This document shows positions 1 to 13,567 of a stretch of 64,000 nt of DNA, one piece after another; the stretch's first letter is position 1; every line of letters begins with the position of its first letter. A model generated the notes under the pieces. That model searched no databases. It was not told the DNA's origin and saw nothing but the letters and a program-made list of their open reading frames with translations. The DNA lies in NCBI GenBank assembly GCA_030770425.1, contig JASJFT010000076.1:1-64000 (forward strand), read 5' to 3'. This stretch comes from Darksidea phi. Taxonomy: Eukaryota > Ascomycota > Dothideomycetes > Pleosporales > Lentitheciaceae. The translations under genes and the position numbers were made by a program.

Positions 1-3000
1 ACTATAGCTATTAGTTATTAAAGAGATAGCTACTTATTATAGCTATAAGAAGGGAATAACTATTAATAAGAAGACTAGCCTTCTACTTCTACTATTCTAG
101 GTACTATTTTCGCGTATAGAGTATACTATCTTAGTTTTTATCTTCCTATATTAAGGTTATAGGAGGTTTCTAAGTTATAAAATTAAGCTAGTAAGAGATA
201 GAAAGACGTTTAAACTACTAGGGCCCTTTAAAGGTACTTTTACTCTTATATTTCTAAAGTTCTATATAAGAGATTATAAGTTATTAATAGCTAAGTCGAT
301 TCTCTTTATAATTTATAATACTACCGATTATATCCCGTAAGATATAATACTATAGATTATACTTCTAGATAGAGAGAAGTAGAATATATAAGTAGATAAA
401 GATAGTAATATCTAGATAATAGGGATCTAAATAGAGTATAATCTAATATTAGTCTAGGTATTAGGTTATAAGTAATTATTAGAGTATAGTAATATTATAT
501 TTAAAGATATATAGATATAGTATTAGTATAAATATTAGTCTAGTTAATAATAGAGTTTATATTTATAGACTAAAATAAAGTATTCTTAATATAAACGTAC
601 TATTAATCTCTTCTAATCTTATCTACCTTTCTACGCGCGTATATCTTACTTTTCGACTACTTTAAATATTAAAAAGAAAAACTATTCTCTAATATTATAC
701 CCTCTAATATCTTTACTCGCGAAAATATAATATATATTAGCCTAGAAATATAATCTTAATCCTTACTAATATAGACTACTATCTTTTCTAAACTTAGGTC
801 CTAAGATTTATAAACTATAATAGTCTAAGTAGATACTAGAGGAAATTAAATCTAAGTATAAATTATCTAGTCTAGTATAAACTCTCTACTAATAGTAAAG
901 ACTAGTACTATAATCTAGCTATTATCTATTAAATAAAGCCTAGGACCTATATACCTATTAAATACGACTAGAATTATAAAAGGTATTATATTCTTATAAT
1001 TATCGATATTTATATCCTAAATAATATTAATAATAGTCCTAGTAGTACTATTTACTAAGCCTCTCTCTATTTAAATATTTTTAAGAAGTATTATCTATCT
1101 ACCGATATAAAGGGAAAGTTTACTAGAAAGATTACTATTATCTTTTAAAGATACTATAGCTACCTATAGGTTCTTATAAAATACTTTTATTATAACTACT
1201 AGTTAGCCCGAATCCCGTATATAATAATAATTAATCTAGCTAATCTTATACCTTTTAGTATAGATTTATATAGTACTACTAAAGGAATCTTATTTAACCG
1301 AGGAAAGTACTATACGATATCGAGTTATAAGTAGAATCTAGTTAACTTATCTTAGTTCTTTAATATAAATATATATAAGAGCTTCCCGAAAAGCTATCTA
1401 TATATCGTCTTATTATTATATAATAACGTCTAAGATAATTATATAGTAAAATTTAAGATAAAGAGCTTAATCCTTAGTATTAGTAAGATTTAGAGTATAG
1501 GAGTTATTAAATAATAGCCTACGTACGACTAAAGGAAGTTAATAAAAATCTCTAGCTAATATAATATTTACTTTAGTAAAAGAAAGTAATTATTAATCCG
1601 GCTAAATCTTATAATATTATATATATATCTAGAAGAGAATACTTAGACTAACTATAAATTTCTTATTAATAATAATATATTAGATATTCTTAAATAATAC
1701 TTAGATCTACTAAAGAGTAGTAGATACTAATAGAGAGAGATTACTACCCTATAATTAAATTAGAATCTAGAATATAGAATTAATTATTCTTCCTAATATA
1801 AGGAAGGCCGCTATACTAGTTAGTATATAATAAGTAATAAGAAGTTCTTTACTAAGGGCCTTTACGATCTTTATTAGGATAGTTAACGTTATCTTTATTA
1901 TATATATCTTACTAATATTACCTATACTATCTAAGTTAATAAGAAGTTAAAGAGAAGAACTACTCCTCTAAAAAGCTACGTTATAATTTACTAGTATATT
2001 ATATAATAGCTACTACTTAGACTAGAGGGTATTAGACGAGGTATTAGTCTAAATAACCTAATTAATAGAATAAAGATACTTCTAATTCTTCTAATAATAT
2101 AATAGGTCGAGTTCGTATATATCTTTATAAATAGGATTATCCTAGTCTTTTACTCGATTAATAGGCTAGTCTTTAATATTATTATTATCTATAATAAATT
2201 CTTATAAACCTAAATACCTTACTACTAGCTTATTAAAAGAAGAGTTATTCTCTAAATCTATATTTTTCTACTTAGAATTCTCTTCTTTAACCTCTAATTC
2301 TATAGGTCTATAATAAGCGCTAGGAATATACGTATATAAAGCTTTATACTTATAGTAAGCTTCTATATAAATAGTAAAATCCTTACTATTAATACGCTTA
2401 ATATTCTTAATTAAATAGAAAGGATAATAAAGTATTAGTATAACGCGAGTAAAGTCTTTAGTATATACTATAGGCGAATAAAAAGAATAATACTTTAAGA
2501 TATATAACTTTACTCGAGCTTAGTACTTAAAAGATAAATAGTAGGTATAATAAAGAAGAAAGTTAAGATAATTAACCCCCTTAAGTATAGCTAGTTACTC
2601 TTTATATTTAGTAAAGAGTAATTAATCTTACTAAAAAGGAACTTAGTTATTATTATCGTCTTCGAGAGTATTAGCCGTCTCTTACTACTAATTTTAAAAG
2701 ACGAAAGTAATTAGATACTCTATCTTAAGATAATAATTAACGTTAACTACTACTTAAAAGTAGTAAACTAGGGGTAAGCTAAAGAGAATATAATAGACTT
2801 CTTAGATACTATAATTCTGTTAGTTAGTAGTCCTATTTAGGAGCTTAGAAGTAAAAGAGAAGAGTACGTTTTTATTATTTAAATAAGAAAGAACTTAAAC
2901 TACTATCTCTTTATATAATAGAGTTAGTATTTCTCTCTTTATAGTATAAACTCCTATATACTCTATTACTCTAATAGTACTAGTATAGGGCTAGATATTT

Positions 3001-5380
3001 ATATTTACGTACTAGCTAAGGGCTATAATCTAGTTATATATATTAAGCTAGGAATAATTTTAGTAAGATTAAAGATAAAGATAGGTCTTTTTTAGAATCT
3101 TTTCGAATTATAGGTCTAAGTTAAGTAGCTACGGTACGTCGAAGTAATAAACCTCCTATTTAGTTACCTTATTTTTCTTCTTATAATACGAATTCTAATA
3201 ATAATAAAGATAATAGTAAGTAAAAATAGAGACTAGCTTTTTAAAGTTAAACGTTATCTACTTAAATAATAATAATAATAGTAATCTATTTTCTAGTATA
3301 TCCTAAGTATCTAATTTAAAATAGATAGTACTAATATAATATTCTTAATACTAAGTAAGTTAGTTCCTTAAAAACTTAGTACTCTAGTTATCTAGTTTAT
3401 AGTCCGGGCTAGAAGTATAGTAATAGAAATAGAGACTATAATTATAAGTACTTCTATATTCTTACTACTTATATTAATCCTATAAATTAATAATCTCGAA
3501 CTTTAACTTAATAATATATTTTTTAAATAGCTCGAATTATTAATAGAACTAGTATAATATAATATAAGGATAGTCTTAAATAAAGTCTTAGACGAGTTAT
3601 ATATACTATATAAAAGTAGTAGTTTTTTACTCTTTAAACTAAGGTATAAACTATAATAGATTATACTAATAATAATCTATAGTAGAGTATATAATAAAGA
3701 GATATAGGAAGGATAGCTAGTAAACCTATAATATAATTAATATTAGTCTTAATATTAGTCTCTAATCTAGAGAGAGTTAAGATAGAATATATTATAGCTT
3801 TAAGATTTTTATCCTTTTATATCTAATATATACGAGATCTCTAAATCGTAGTAGAGTAATAAATAATAAAATTAATTAGTCGTAGACTACTATTAGGACT
3901 ATTAAATACGGCTCTAATATCCTTTATAGTAATAGAATTAACGTCTATTATATAATTAATAAAGAAATTAACCTTAGCTATAGTCTACCTTTATAAAAGA
4001 ATATTAAATATAGTAAATCGAAATTAAAAGTAGCGTATAAATTATCTATTCTTATAGTATATAATATAATAAATATATATAAGATAATCTATTATACGCT
4101 ACTAGGGCTATATAAAATTAGTAGCGCCGGTCGAATAGAAGATAAGAAAGGTAAGACTAAGAAGAGGTTTCTAACTATTAAACTCTATAATAGACGTCTA
4201 GTAGATAGAATTTATAGTAAGATATATAGCTTCTCTTTAACCCTATATTTACTAATAGAGAGTCTTAAACTCTCTTATATCTAAAAGGAGATTAGGTATA
4301 ACTAATATATCTACCCCTATATCTTTATTATCTAAGCTAATAAGATCTAAACTACTATAATTAGACTCTACGTTATTAATAGACTCCTCTAGTATAGGTT
4401 AACTTATATATAGTCTACTAGAATTAGTTAATAGAGAAGAGGACTCTATAGAAGTACTATTAGTATTAGGTAAGATATTAGCTATATTTCTAAGTAGGAT
4501 AGATACGGCCTATATAAGTAGGATATTTATAGAAGTATAGGATAGGCTAGAATAGTCTACTTATATATTAGGTCTAGTACCTAGTACTAAGTATAGTCTA
4601 TTATTATACTTAATCTTAATAAACTAATTATTAATAAACGCGTCTATAGGAAGCTATTAAATAGTATTATAATTAATTTCGATATCGTAGTAACTAGAAT
4701 AATTATACTTTAAGAAGAATAATTACTAAAGTATAGCTAATTAACGTACCTTAAAGTTCTTCTTAAACTAATAGTTAATTATATTTCTATTATTATTATC
4801 TAATTAGGGTAGCTTAAGGATAATAATATCTAATTTAGAAGGTAAAAGAGGAAGTTTATAAAATATTCGACTAATATTTATAGTAAAATAGTAGATATAA
4901 CCCTTATACTTTTATTATAAACTATAATACTACTAAATTTCTATAAAGATATATACTTAGGCTATTAGTATCTCCTCTACGTCTATTAGAAGTAAAAGAG
5001 TAGTTAGTAATAGACTAGAGTCTATACTATTTATAGCCCCGTAAAGTAGAATCTAATTAGGGTCGTTAGAGTACTTAACTCTATTATTATAATATACTAG
5101 GTATTTATAGTTATATACCCTAATTCGAAACTAGTAATAATTATAGATAGTATATATTTATATCTACTCTTTATCTAACTCCTTATAAAACTTACTAATT
5201 AGGACTTTATCTAAGTTCGATATTATTTAGTTATTTAGATAGTCGTTCTTATCGAAGTTAATTTAGAATAGGATAGAAGGAAGATTATATATATAAGATT
5301 CGACTTCTCTAAAGTTATTAATAGTAAAGGTATATTTATTAGAACTAATATTATAATTAATATCTACGTTATTACCTAAA

Positions 5381-5620
5381 ACTAGTATAATATATTAGAG
5401 ATTAGACTAAGTAGAGTATAATAACTAAGAGGAAGATAGATCTAAAACGACGCGTTAGAAACTAGATTAAGTAGAGTATAATAGCTAAGAGGAAGATAGA
5501 TCCCGTATAATATACTAGAGATTAGACTAAGTAGAGCGTAATAGCTAAAAGAGAGGTAAAACTAGTACGACGCGCTAGAGATTAGACTAAATAAAGTATA
5601 ATAACTAAGAGAGAGACGGA
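5381..5620. repeat. 60-bp tandem repeat, four units, in the RIP block
   Basis: Units begin at 5,401, 5,461, 5,521 and 5,581 with an exact 60-bp period, plus a partial unit from 5,381. Each contains GATTAGACTAAGTAGAG followed by TATAATARCTAAGAG, with small changes. The period is 20 codons, so this may be a former protein repeat, but RIP has removed any reading frame. Confidence 0.85.
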
Positions 5621-6879
5621 TTATCGCTTACTTAAAAGATCGATTAAGATAGTAATAATAACTAAGTAGTAGAGCCCGTCTATAGTATAAAGGGTACGCT
5701 CGAAATACTTAAGCTAGATACTACTATTAATAATAGAAGTTAAGAAAGTAGACTAAGATTAAGCTACTTTAAGGGAGGAGAGAAAGTACTACCTTATATA
5801 GGAGGTTTATTATTACGACTAGTTCGAGCTCTCTTACGTCTAGCTAGGTAGTATAATAAATACTAGTACTTTTATCTACTATTCTTAAACTAATTATAGG
5901 AAGCTAGTAGAGCTTTATTATATTAAGTATAAAAGGGGCTAGTAGATTATATTAAAGATATTAGTACTAAATAGGAGTATTCTTAGTAGAAAGGGTAATA
6001 CCTATATAAAAAAAAAAGTATTAGTCTAAGTATTAGTTACTATATTAGTTATTTATATAGTATAGCGGATTTTAATAGGGTATAGCTAGAGAAGTAGTTA
6101 AAAAGTCTATAATCTTCGTAATTAGATATAGCCCTATAATAGTATAAAATAATTAGCTATTAGATATTTAAATATTATCTATCCGAATAGAGTAATACTA
6201 CTAATCTATTCTAGTAATTTCTTTAACCTATCCTAGTAATTACTACTAACTACTTATAGAACTAATAGGGATATTCTACTTTAGTAGACCTAAATATATA
6301 TACTACGCTCGTATCTCGCTCCATAATTAGTAAAAAGATAATATTAAAGATTATTAATATTAAGACTAAGTATTCTTTAAAGAAGTTAGACGCGAAGTAC
6401 TTAGAATCCTTTACTATTTAAATTAAATATAAAAAGCTAAATTATTAATTTAGACTACTTTTATTAATATCTTAATTATATCTTATCTTCTATATATCTC
6501 TTCTAGAGAAATAGATAAAGTTAAAAAAAAATTTAAACTTTAGATCTAAATTTATATAATATTTAAAGCTTAATAATAATAACTAATATAAAGTTAAAGC
6601 TATTCTTACTTATAAGATAGTTTATAATAAAAAACTCTTTCTTATAAAATAACTAGATTAGCTATATAAGAATAATATATAAAAACTTAAAATCTCTTTT
6701 AATAATTATAATAAAGTTTTTATAAAATATTAGATAAATCTAAATAATTAAATATTAGATTATCTAAAGTAGAAAGTTATTAGAAAAGTATTATAATCTT
6801 TATAAAGAAATAATAATATATATAAGAAATTCTAAAGAGGTAGATTATATAAGTAATATTAATATAAAGAAACCCCTCC

Positions 6880-6928
6880 CCTAGGAGCTTAGACTACTAC
6901 TCGGCGTAACGTTACGTTGGCTCCTAGG
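6880..6928. repeat. Inverted repeat enclosing a 10-bp palindrome
   Basis: CCTAGGAGC at 6,880-6,888 is matched by its reverse complement GCTCCTAGG at 6,920-6,928. The loop holds the perfect palindrome GTAACGTTAC (6,906-6,915). It marks the left edge of a GC-richer island inside the RIP block and might be an element terminus; that is inference. Confidence 0.5.
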
Positions 6929-7703
6929 CTAGCTATATTTTTCGTAATTCTAATTACCTTATTATATTTTAATATTTCGATATCTTACGTAATAGATAGT
7001 AACTATAGAATAATAATAGCTCCTAATTTACTAATAATACATATAGATAGTTAAACACGCCGATAATACCGAATCTTCTACCCTCCCTAGCTAGGTATCC
7101 CTATCGTCCTCCGTCCTACCTATCCCTACCGGTTCCTCCGTATTCGATCCCCTACGCTATCGTTCGTATCGTATCCACTATAGACACTAGCTTTATCTTC
7201 TACGTTAGGTATTCGCTCCCTCGATAGCCTCTTAAGAAGGCCGATTTCTTCTTCCTTAATAGTCTTCCCTATATAAGCTTTTCCTCTAGCCTACGTAGAC
7301 GGTATAGCTACCTCTAGACGAAATACCTATCCTCGTTATATAGGGCCTCGGATAGGAATATAATATAGATAACTACTAATAGCTATACGAGAATCCTATC
7401 GCCGCTCGTTCCCTTAAATATATCTAACGTATAGTTGGTTTTATACCAACGGTTATTATAATCGAGGAGCCCTATCGATAGTACCTCCCTCCTATAGCGC
7501 CGGGGATACTCCGCCGCGATATTCGAAACGTTTAGAGCGCTATACTCGAATAGACTATTATACTCTAGTACCTCCTACTAAAGGACTAGGCGAACGATCG
7601 TTGGTAAAGATATCTAGTTAGTAGGTATTAATAGTAAGTTTAAGGAAGAGGGTATATTAGTACTACTACTCTCACCGTTACTAGAAGACTAAGGATATAT
7701 AGT

Positions 7704-7767
7704 AAGGAAGCTGGCTAAGGATAAGAGATAGATATAAGGAAGCTAGCTAAGAATAAGAGATAGATAT
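7704..7767. repeat. 32-bp tandem duplication
   Basis: Two adjacent 32-bp copies (7,704-7,735 and 7,736-7,767) read AAGGAAGCTRGCTAAG followed by RATAAGAGATAGATAT. They differ at two positions. The left copy keeps a TpG that became TpA in the right copy, as RIP would do. Confidence 0.7.
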
Positions 7768-7919
7768 AGTAAGTAGAATACTAGTATTATCGCGGGTAAT
7801 TTTTATACTATAGGTAGTAGGTAGTAGTATTAGTACGCTAACTCCTCGCTACCGCTATTAGTCTCCTAACTAGGCTCTGTAGTTCGGTATTATATATTAT
7901 TTCTTATCTAGCGCCTTAA

Positions 7920-8082
7920 TATTCGAAATATTACCTCGTTACTTACGATCGATAGTACTATATATAGCTCTATAGCTCTATTATCGTATATAAGGTATAG
8001 GTATAGTACCTCTACTATATATAAACTCCTACTATATTTTATACGGACCTTCTAAAGAGACTCCTACTATATAAATTTAAAT
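7920..8082 (+). repeat. Dispersed repeat family A, copy 1 (RIP-mutated)
   Basis: This segment aligns along its length with two unmutated copies at 47,849-48,023 and 50,030-50,208. Shared landmarks are the TGTTCGAAACATC motif (here TATTCGAAATATT), the run around CTCTATTATCGT, and the ending ACTCCTACTATGTAAATCC (here with TpA in place of TpG). Most differences are the changes expected from RIP. No second flanking copy is visible nearby, so it is a lone copy. Confidence 0.8.
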
Positions 8083-11000
8083 TAAATTAATATAAAGAAA
8101 GAACTAAGAGATCTAATTAAAAGGTACCTTTAGAAACTTACTTGGGGGATACTATATAAGTAGAATAATTAATTAAGAAAAGAAATATTATCTACTTTAG
8201 TAATAAACTATAGCTTAAAGGATTTAGTAAAATTAGCCTTTATATATTATAATAATAAATAGACTAACTAATAGTAATAGTATTAGAATTAATAAGCTAG
8301 ATCTTTAATATAGATATTTATTTTATCTATATATTCTAGTAACTAAAAATCTTAACTAAGTACTATATAATCTATAGATAACTCGAGTAAGTTATATATA
8401 TTAAGTAAGAAGTTTTTAAAAAAGCTTTATAATATCTCCTTCTAAGAGGTAATAGATATTATACTTCTACTAATAATATTTCTATTAGGAATATTAGGAC
8501 TATAATAGTATTAATAATACTTATAATTAATAGTCTTAAGAGATATACTAGTTAAGAAGTTATATTTAATAAAGTAAGCCTTATAAATAGTAGAGGTTAT
8601 AAAGTTAATAAATACTAGATAACTAATACTACCTAGTCTATACTAGAGAAATTAGTATAGAAAGTTATTAAAAAGATAGTAGAATATACCTAATAGTACT
8701 AGAAGTTAAGCTTATATATTATAGTTATAGCCTAGTATAATTCTACCTTACTACTAGTATTCTTAATTAGACGCTTCTACTTAGTTTTATACTAATTCTA
8801 ACTAATATTAATATTAAAAGTATAAAATTATATATTCTACTAAATCTTTTTAAGTATATTAGAATTTATATCTTTATTATTACGAGTAACTTAGACGTTA
8901 TAATACTAAATATATTTAATAATAAAGATAAGAAGATTAAAATAGTAATAAAAAGTAGGTTTAACTTATATAAATTATTAGTAGAACTATATTAATAAGA
9001 AGAGAGAAAGACTAATATATACTACTAAGTAGATTTAATAGTAAGCTTTATACCTACTATAGGTAGTATAAATATTAGTCTTTTAGTATTAATTACTTAA
9101 GATAATCTAATAAAGCTTAACTATATTAAACTCCTATATAAACTAAAAAAGATAATTTATATACTAATAACGTATAAGAGGAAATTATAACTTTAAATAA
9201 ATAGAAAGAATATAAATATACTTAAAAAGGATAGTATTACTATACTAATTAGTAGAAATAATTATAATAAGGAATAGAATCTTAAAAGTATTAAAGAATA
9301 AAGTAGAGAAATCTAAAAGTAGATATACCTTCTTATACTTATATTAAAAAAGACTATTTTATATTTAAGCTAATAGTATTTTAAATACTTATTAATAAGA
9401 GTTTAAAATATAAAAATAAAGGTATTTAAAGAGATATAATATATAATAATTTATTATCTCTTAGATAAACGCCTATAAGAATATAATAGGGATTTTTCTT
9501 ATTAAAGTAGCTATAGATAAATAAGTAATTTAATAAAATTATAAGTTATAATAGATAATAGTTAGTAATTACTAAGTATTACTAGGTTATACTATTATAA
9601 TAGATATTAAAATTAAATTAAATAAAGTTTAGACTAGTTTTAAAGTTTTTATAAAGGTATTATAAGTAAGTAGAGTAATTATAAAAGTTATACTTAGTAA
9701 ATAGCTCTTATATAAAGATACTAAGTATCTATTAAATAAAAGTTACTAAAAATTACTTATAAGAGAAGTAGTAATATTATTACTACTAGTATAAGAATTT
9801 ATAAGAATATATATAGATTATAAGCTATAATAATAATAAATAAAAGTTATAAATATATATTAATAATAGACTAATACTTAAGTTATATATACTTTTTATT
9901 TAAATTAACTATATATTATAAAATTAGAGTTAAGAGCTATAAAGCTAGAAAGATTATAGAAATCCTTTATTAAGGTAGTAGAATATAATATAGATACTAA
10001 ATATCTAAGAGGTCTTCTTTATAAAATCGTTTTTTTCTTAGAAATAGAGTTTTTCGGGAGTATAAATATTTAGATAGACTTTTTTAAAGCTAATAAAAGA
10101 ATTAATAAAATATATTATAGTAAATAACTCTTTATAAATATCGAGATAGCCTTTAGAAAAGAAGAAGGCTATATTATATCTACTTCTATTAGAGAACTTT
10201 CGAATTATTATTAGACTAGCTATAGTTATATACTAGACCTTATATAGTTCTATATTCTACTATTATATCTTCTTAAGAATTTATCTTATCTCTATTCGAA
10301 TATAATCTTTTTATTATCTTAGTATTTCTATATCTATCTATCTATACGTATCTTATATATTCTTTAGACTTTTTAATAATCTATATCTTACCCTTAGGAC
10401 CTATACTCTAATATACTTTATTAGAAAAGTATACTCTATATTAGTAAATAGAATCTAGATAGACTACTAATATATTCTTTATCTACTCCTTACGTACCTT
10501 TACTATATATTTATTTATCTATCTCTTCGTATAGATAATATACTTAAAATAGTCTATTAAGTCTAAATATATCTTAAGAGTCTCTTCTTTATAGTTTAAA
10601 TTAAGCTTTTCTACGAGTTAATTCTAGGTAAATATATATACGTTCTATCTAATATCTTAAAAAAATCGATTATAGTACTCTAGATCCTTTAGAAATAGTA
10701 TAGAAGACCTTTTATACTTCTTCTTAGTAAGCTCTAAATTATAATATATTCTATTAGTTTATATACTACTTTTAGAAAGAATAGTATAGTCCTACTCCCT
10801 AAAAATACTATTAAATCGGAAAATATCCTCCTTATAGTAGAAGATATTAAACGTATTATTAAAATCTACTATACCCTTAATTCTCGATTTTCTAGAGGTA
10901 CTAAAATTCTAAATACCCTTTTTTAATATCCTTAATATAATCGTAACCCTTAAAAATAAATATATTAGTATTAGTACTAATAAAATAATAGCTAGAAGGG

Positions 11001-13307
11001 TAGACTAATATATTTACTAATTTTAGTATAGACGTTTTTTACCGACCTATATATCCCTATATAGCCCGATTCTAGTTCCTTATATAGCTTATTTATAGCT
11101 TAATATATAGCTAAATTCTAGCTTTTTAGCTTAATATAGTTATAAGGACCTATACGATCTTATAATCTAGAATAGACTCGGTCGGCCTTAGTATAGGTAA
11201 GCTAGAGTCTACTATCTTAATTACGTACCCTAGTTTAGACCTCTTTATATAATAAGGAATCGCTCTAAGCTCCTCTTAGTAGTAATTTATCTCTCCTATA
11301 TAATTAAGCCTATTTTATCCTCTATTATCTCTCTTTATTATACTAGTCCTACTAAGTCTTATATTCGAATCGCTCCCTCTATAGAATATACTAAATAGGA
11401 GATTAGATACCTACTATACCTTATAGGATTCTAGTAGCTTACGATTTAGTTATAAAGGACTAGAGAGAAGTTAAAAGAGTAGAATAGAAGAAAGAAGTAA
11501 TAAGTAGTAGTATAAGAGTCTTATTAGTCTTATAGATATCTTAGTCTATATATATTACGAAATTTATAAGATATATAAGATATATAATCTATTATATAAC
11601 GAGACTATATAATAACTAAATATAGCTAGCTTTCTATATATAAAAAAGCTTTATTATATTTTATTAAATATTAACTACCCCTTATTATATACCTTATCTT
11701 TAAGTATAATATATAAATAGACTTATAGAACCTATATATTTTATTAATATAATCCTAAATACGAAATTAGCTACTATATTAATTATTATTAAATTATAAC
11801 TTAAAATAATATACCCTATATTCTAATAAGTAAATATTAGAGGGATTTACTACTTACCTACGATACTTAGAATACGAATATAGCTAGAGATTATCCTATT
11901 TATAAAGGGAATATACTAGTTAATTTATCTAACTAATACTAATATATTTATCTATCCCCTAATATAAATCTAGAGATTACTATTAAGTCTATATATAGTC
12001 TATATCTCTAAGATCCCTAAATATAGTAGATTAAAGTTAGATTAGCTAATATAATAATTAAGATTAGAAGAAACCGAATATATAATAGCTCGTTTTTAAA
12101 AACTTAAAAAATTTTAAGTTCTAGCTAGCTAAGGTTAATATCTAGGATTATTTTATAGTAGAGATCGAGGATAAAGAATAAATAGGTAGATAAAGACGAC
12201 TTAAATAATATATATATATAGAGATTCTTATCTAAAAGTTTAAGTTTAAGATCTTATAAATTAAAGAAGACTTTAAGTATCTTATTCTAAGTCTTCTAAT
12301 ATCGCTCGGGATATTTAAGAACGATACGTTTCGAAGCGACCTAGATTATTATAGTAGAAATAATTTACTATCTTAGAAGGTAAGAATCGTAGATATAATA
12401 AATTTAATAGAATATTAAGTTAGAGGAGAGTAAAGGGTTAGTTACTACTTTAAGCTCCGTATTATCTTAAATAAGTTATAGTTAATTATACTAATATAAG
12501 TATATAAAATCTTTCTCTACTAAGATATTAATTATATAGCTATACTACTCTAACTATATTTAGAAATCGTCTCTTTAGAAGTACTACCGACTATAGTAAC
12601 TAGGTCTAAGTCTACTTACTATAATACTACTATATATCTAATAAGATATTTCTCTATAACTAAGAATAATTAACTTATTAGATATAATTTAAGAAGTATA
12701 TACTATTAAGCTTTATAAAAGAAGAATATTATTATTCTTATTAAAAAGATATTTATATATATAATTTATATATATACTAAATAATAACTTAAAGTACTTC
12801 TATTTTTTCGTCTATAATAATACTAAATAGAGCCGACGTAGTTTCTCCGATTATATTACCTTTAACTTTAAATATAATATTTATTAATTAAAGAGGATAT
12901 TTAGTAAGAAATTATAGCTATTATTATATATATAGAAGTATTAGACTATACCTATACTTAAGAGCTATTTATAGTACTTAGAGAATCTATAGTAGTTAAA
13001 TTTATAATAGAAAGGTTTATTAAATAACGAGGGGATTTTTCTTAAGAAGTTAAGTCGGCTATATATAATTAATACTAATAAGAGAGAAACTAAAGAATAG
13101 CTAAGTTAATTACGATAAGATATTTTTTATTAAATAAGAATTTTACTAATTATATTTTAATAGTAAGATAAGAGATAATATTACTATCTAGCTTCTATAA
13201 TTTCTTTATAAATATAATTCTCTTATTATTATATATAAGCTATAGTATTCTAGAAAATATACTTATAGATCTATATAGTATATATAAGCCTTTACTACTC
13301 TATTACC

Positions 13308-13312
13308 TCTAC
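13308..13312. repeat. Left target-site duplication (TCTAC)
   Basis: TCTAC immediately precedes the 5' LTR. The right copy after the 3' LTR is TCTGC. The only difference is TpG to TpA, the RIP change, so both descend from a TCTGC target. Confidence 0.75.
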
Positions 13313-13567
13313 TATCGCGGAGTAGACGGCTTAGGGACTAAGTATAATTAGAGATTTTACTAAACGTAAGAATTAGTCTAGTACTAATAGCTATTTATTA
13401 AATCTTATAATCTAATAGTATCTAATATAGTCTAGTAGTATTAATATTAAGGTATAGTTAGAGGTCGTTTCTATATATAAAATACTATCTTTTTTAACTT
13501 ATAGAAATTAGAGCTTTTACTTTTAGAGACTATATATTATAGTAATTTATACTAAAATTATTATAAT
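13313..13567 (+). repeat. 5' LTR of the copia element (RIP-mutated)
   Basis: Aligns end to end with 18,612-18,867. It starts TATCGCGGAGTAGACGG and ends ATTATAAT where the 3' LTR has ACTGTGACA, so the original ends were TG...CA. Nearly all differences from the right LTR are CpA/TpG to TpA changes. Confidence 0.9.

Larger units (their letters stand above)
1..13312. repeat. RIP-mutated AT-rich block, no genes
   Basis: The whole stretch is nearly free of CpA and its complement TpG. By eye I found only about a dozen (for example near 2,819, 6,322, 7,031-7,045, 7,434, 7,671, 7,712 and 8,147), while TpA is very abundant and CpG and GpC persist. This is the known product of repeat-induced point mutation, which turns CpA into TpA in duplicated DNA. 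No ORF above 60 codons survives on either strand. The DNA must once have been repeats, but apart from the copia element at its right edge I could not assign the underlying elements. Tandem and dispersed repeats inside it are listed separately. Confidence 0.9.
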
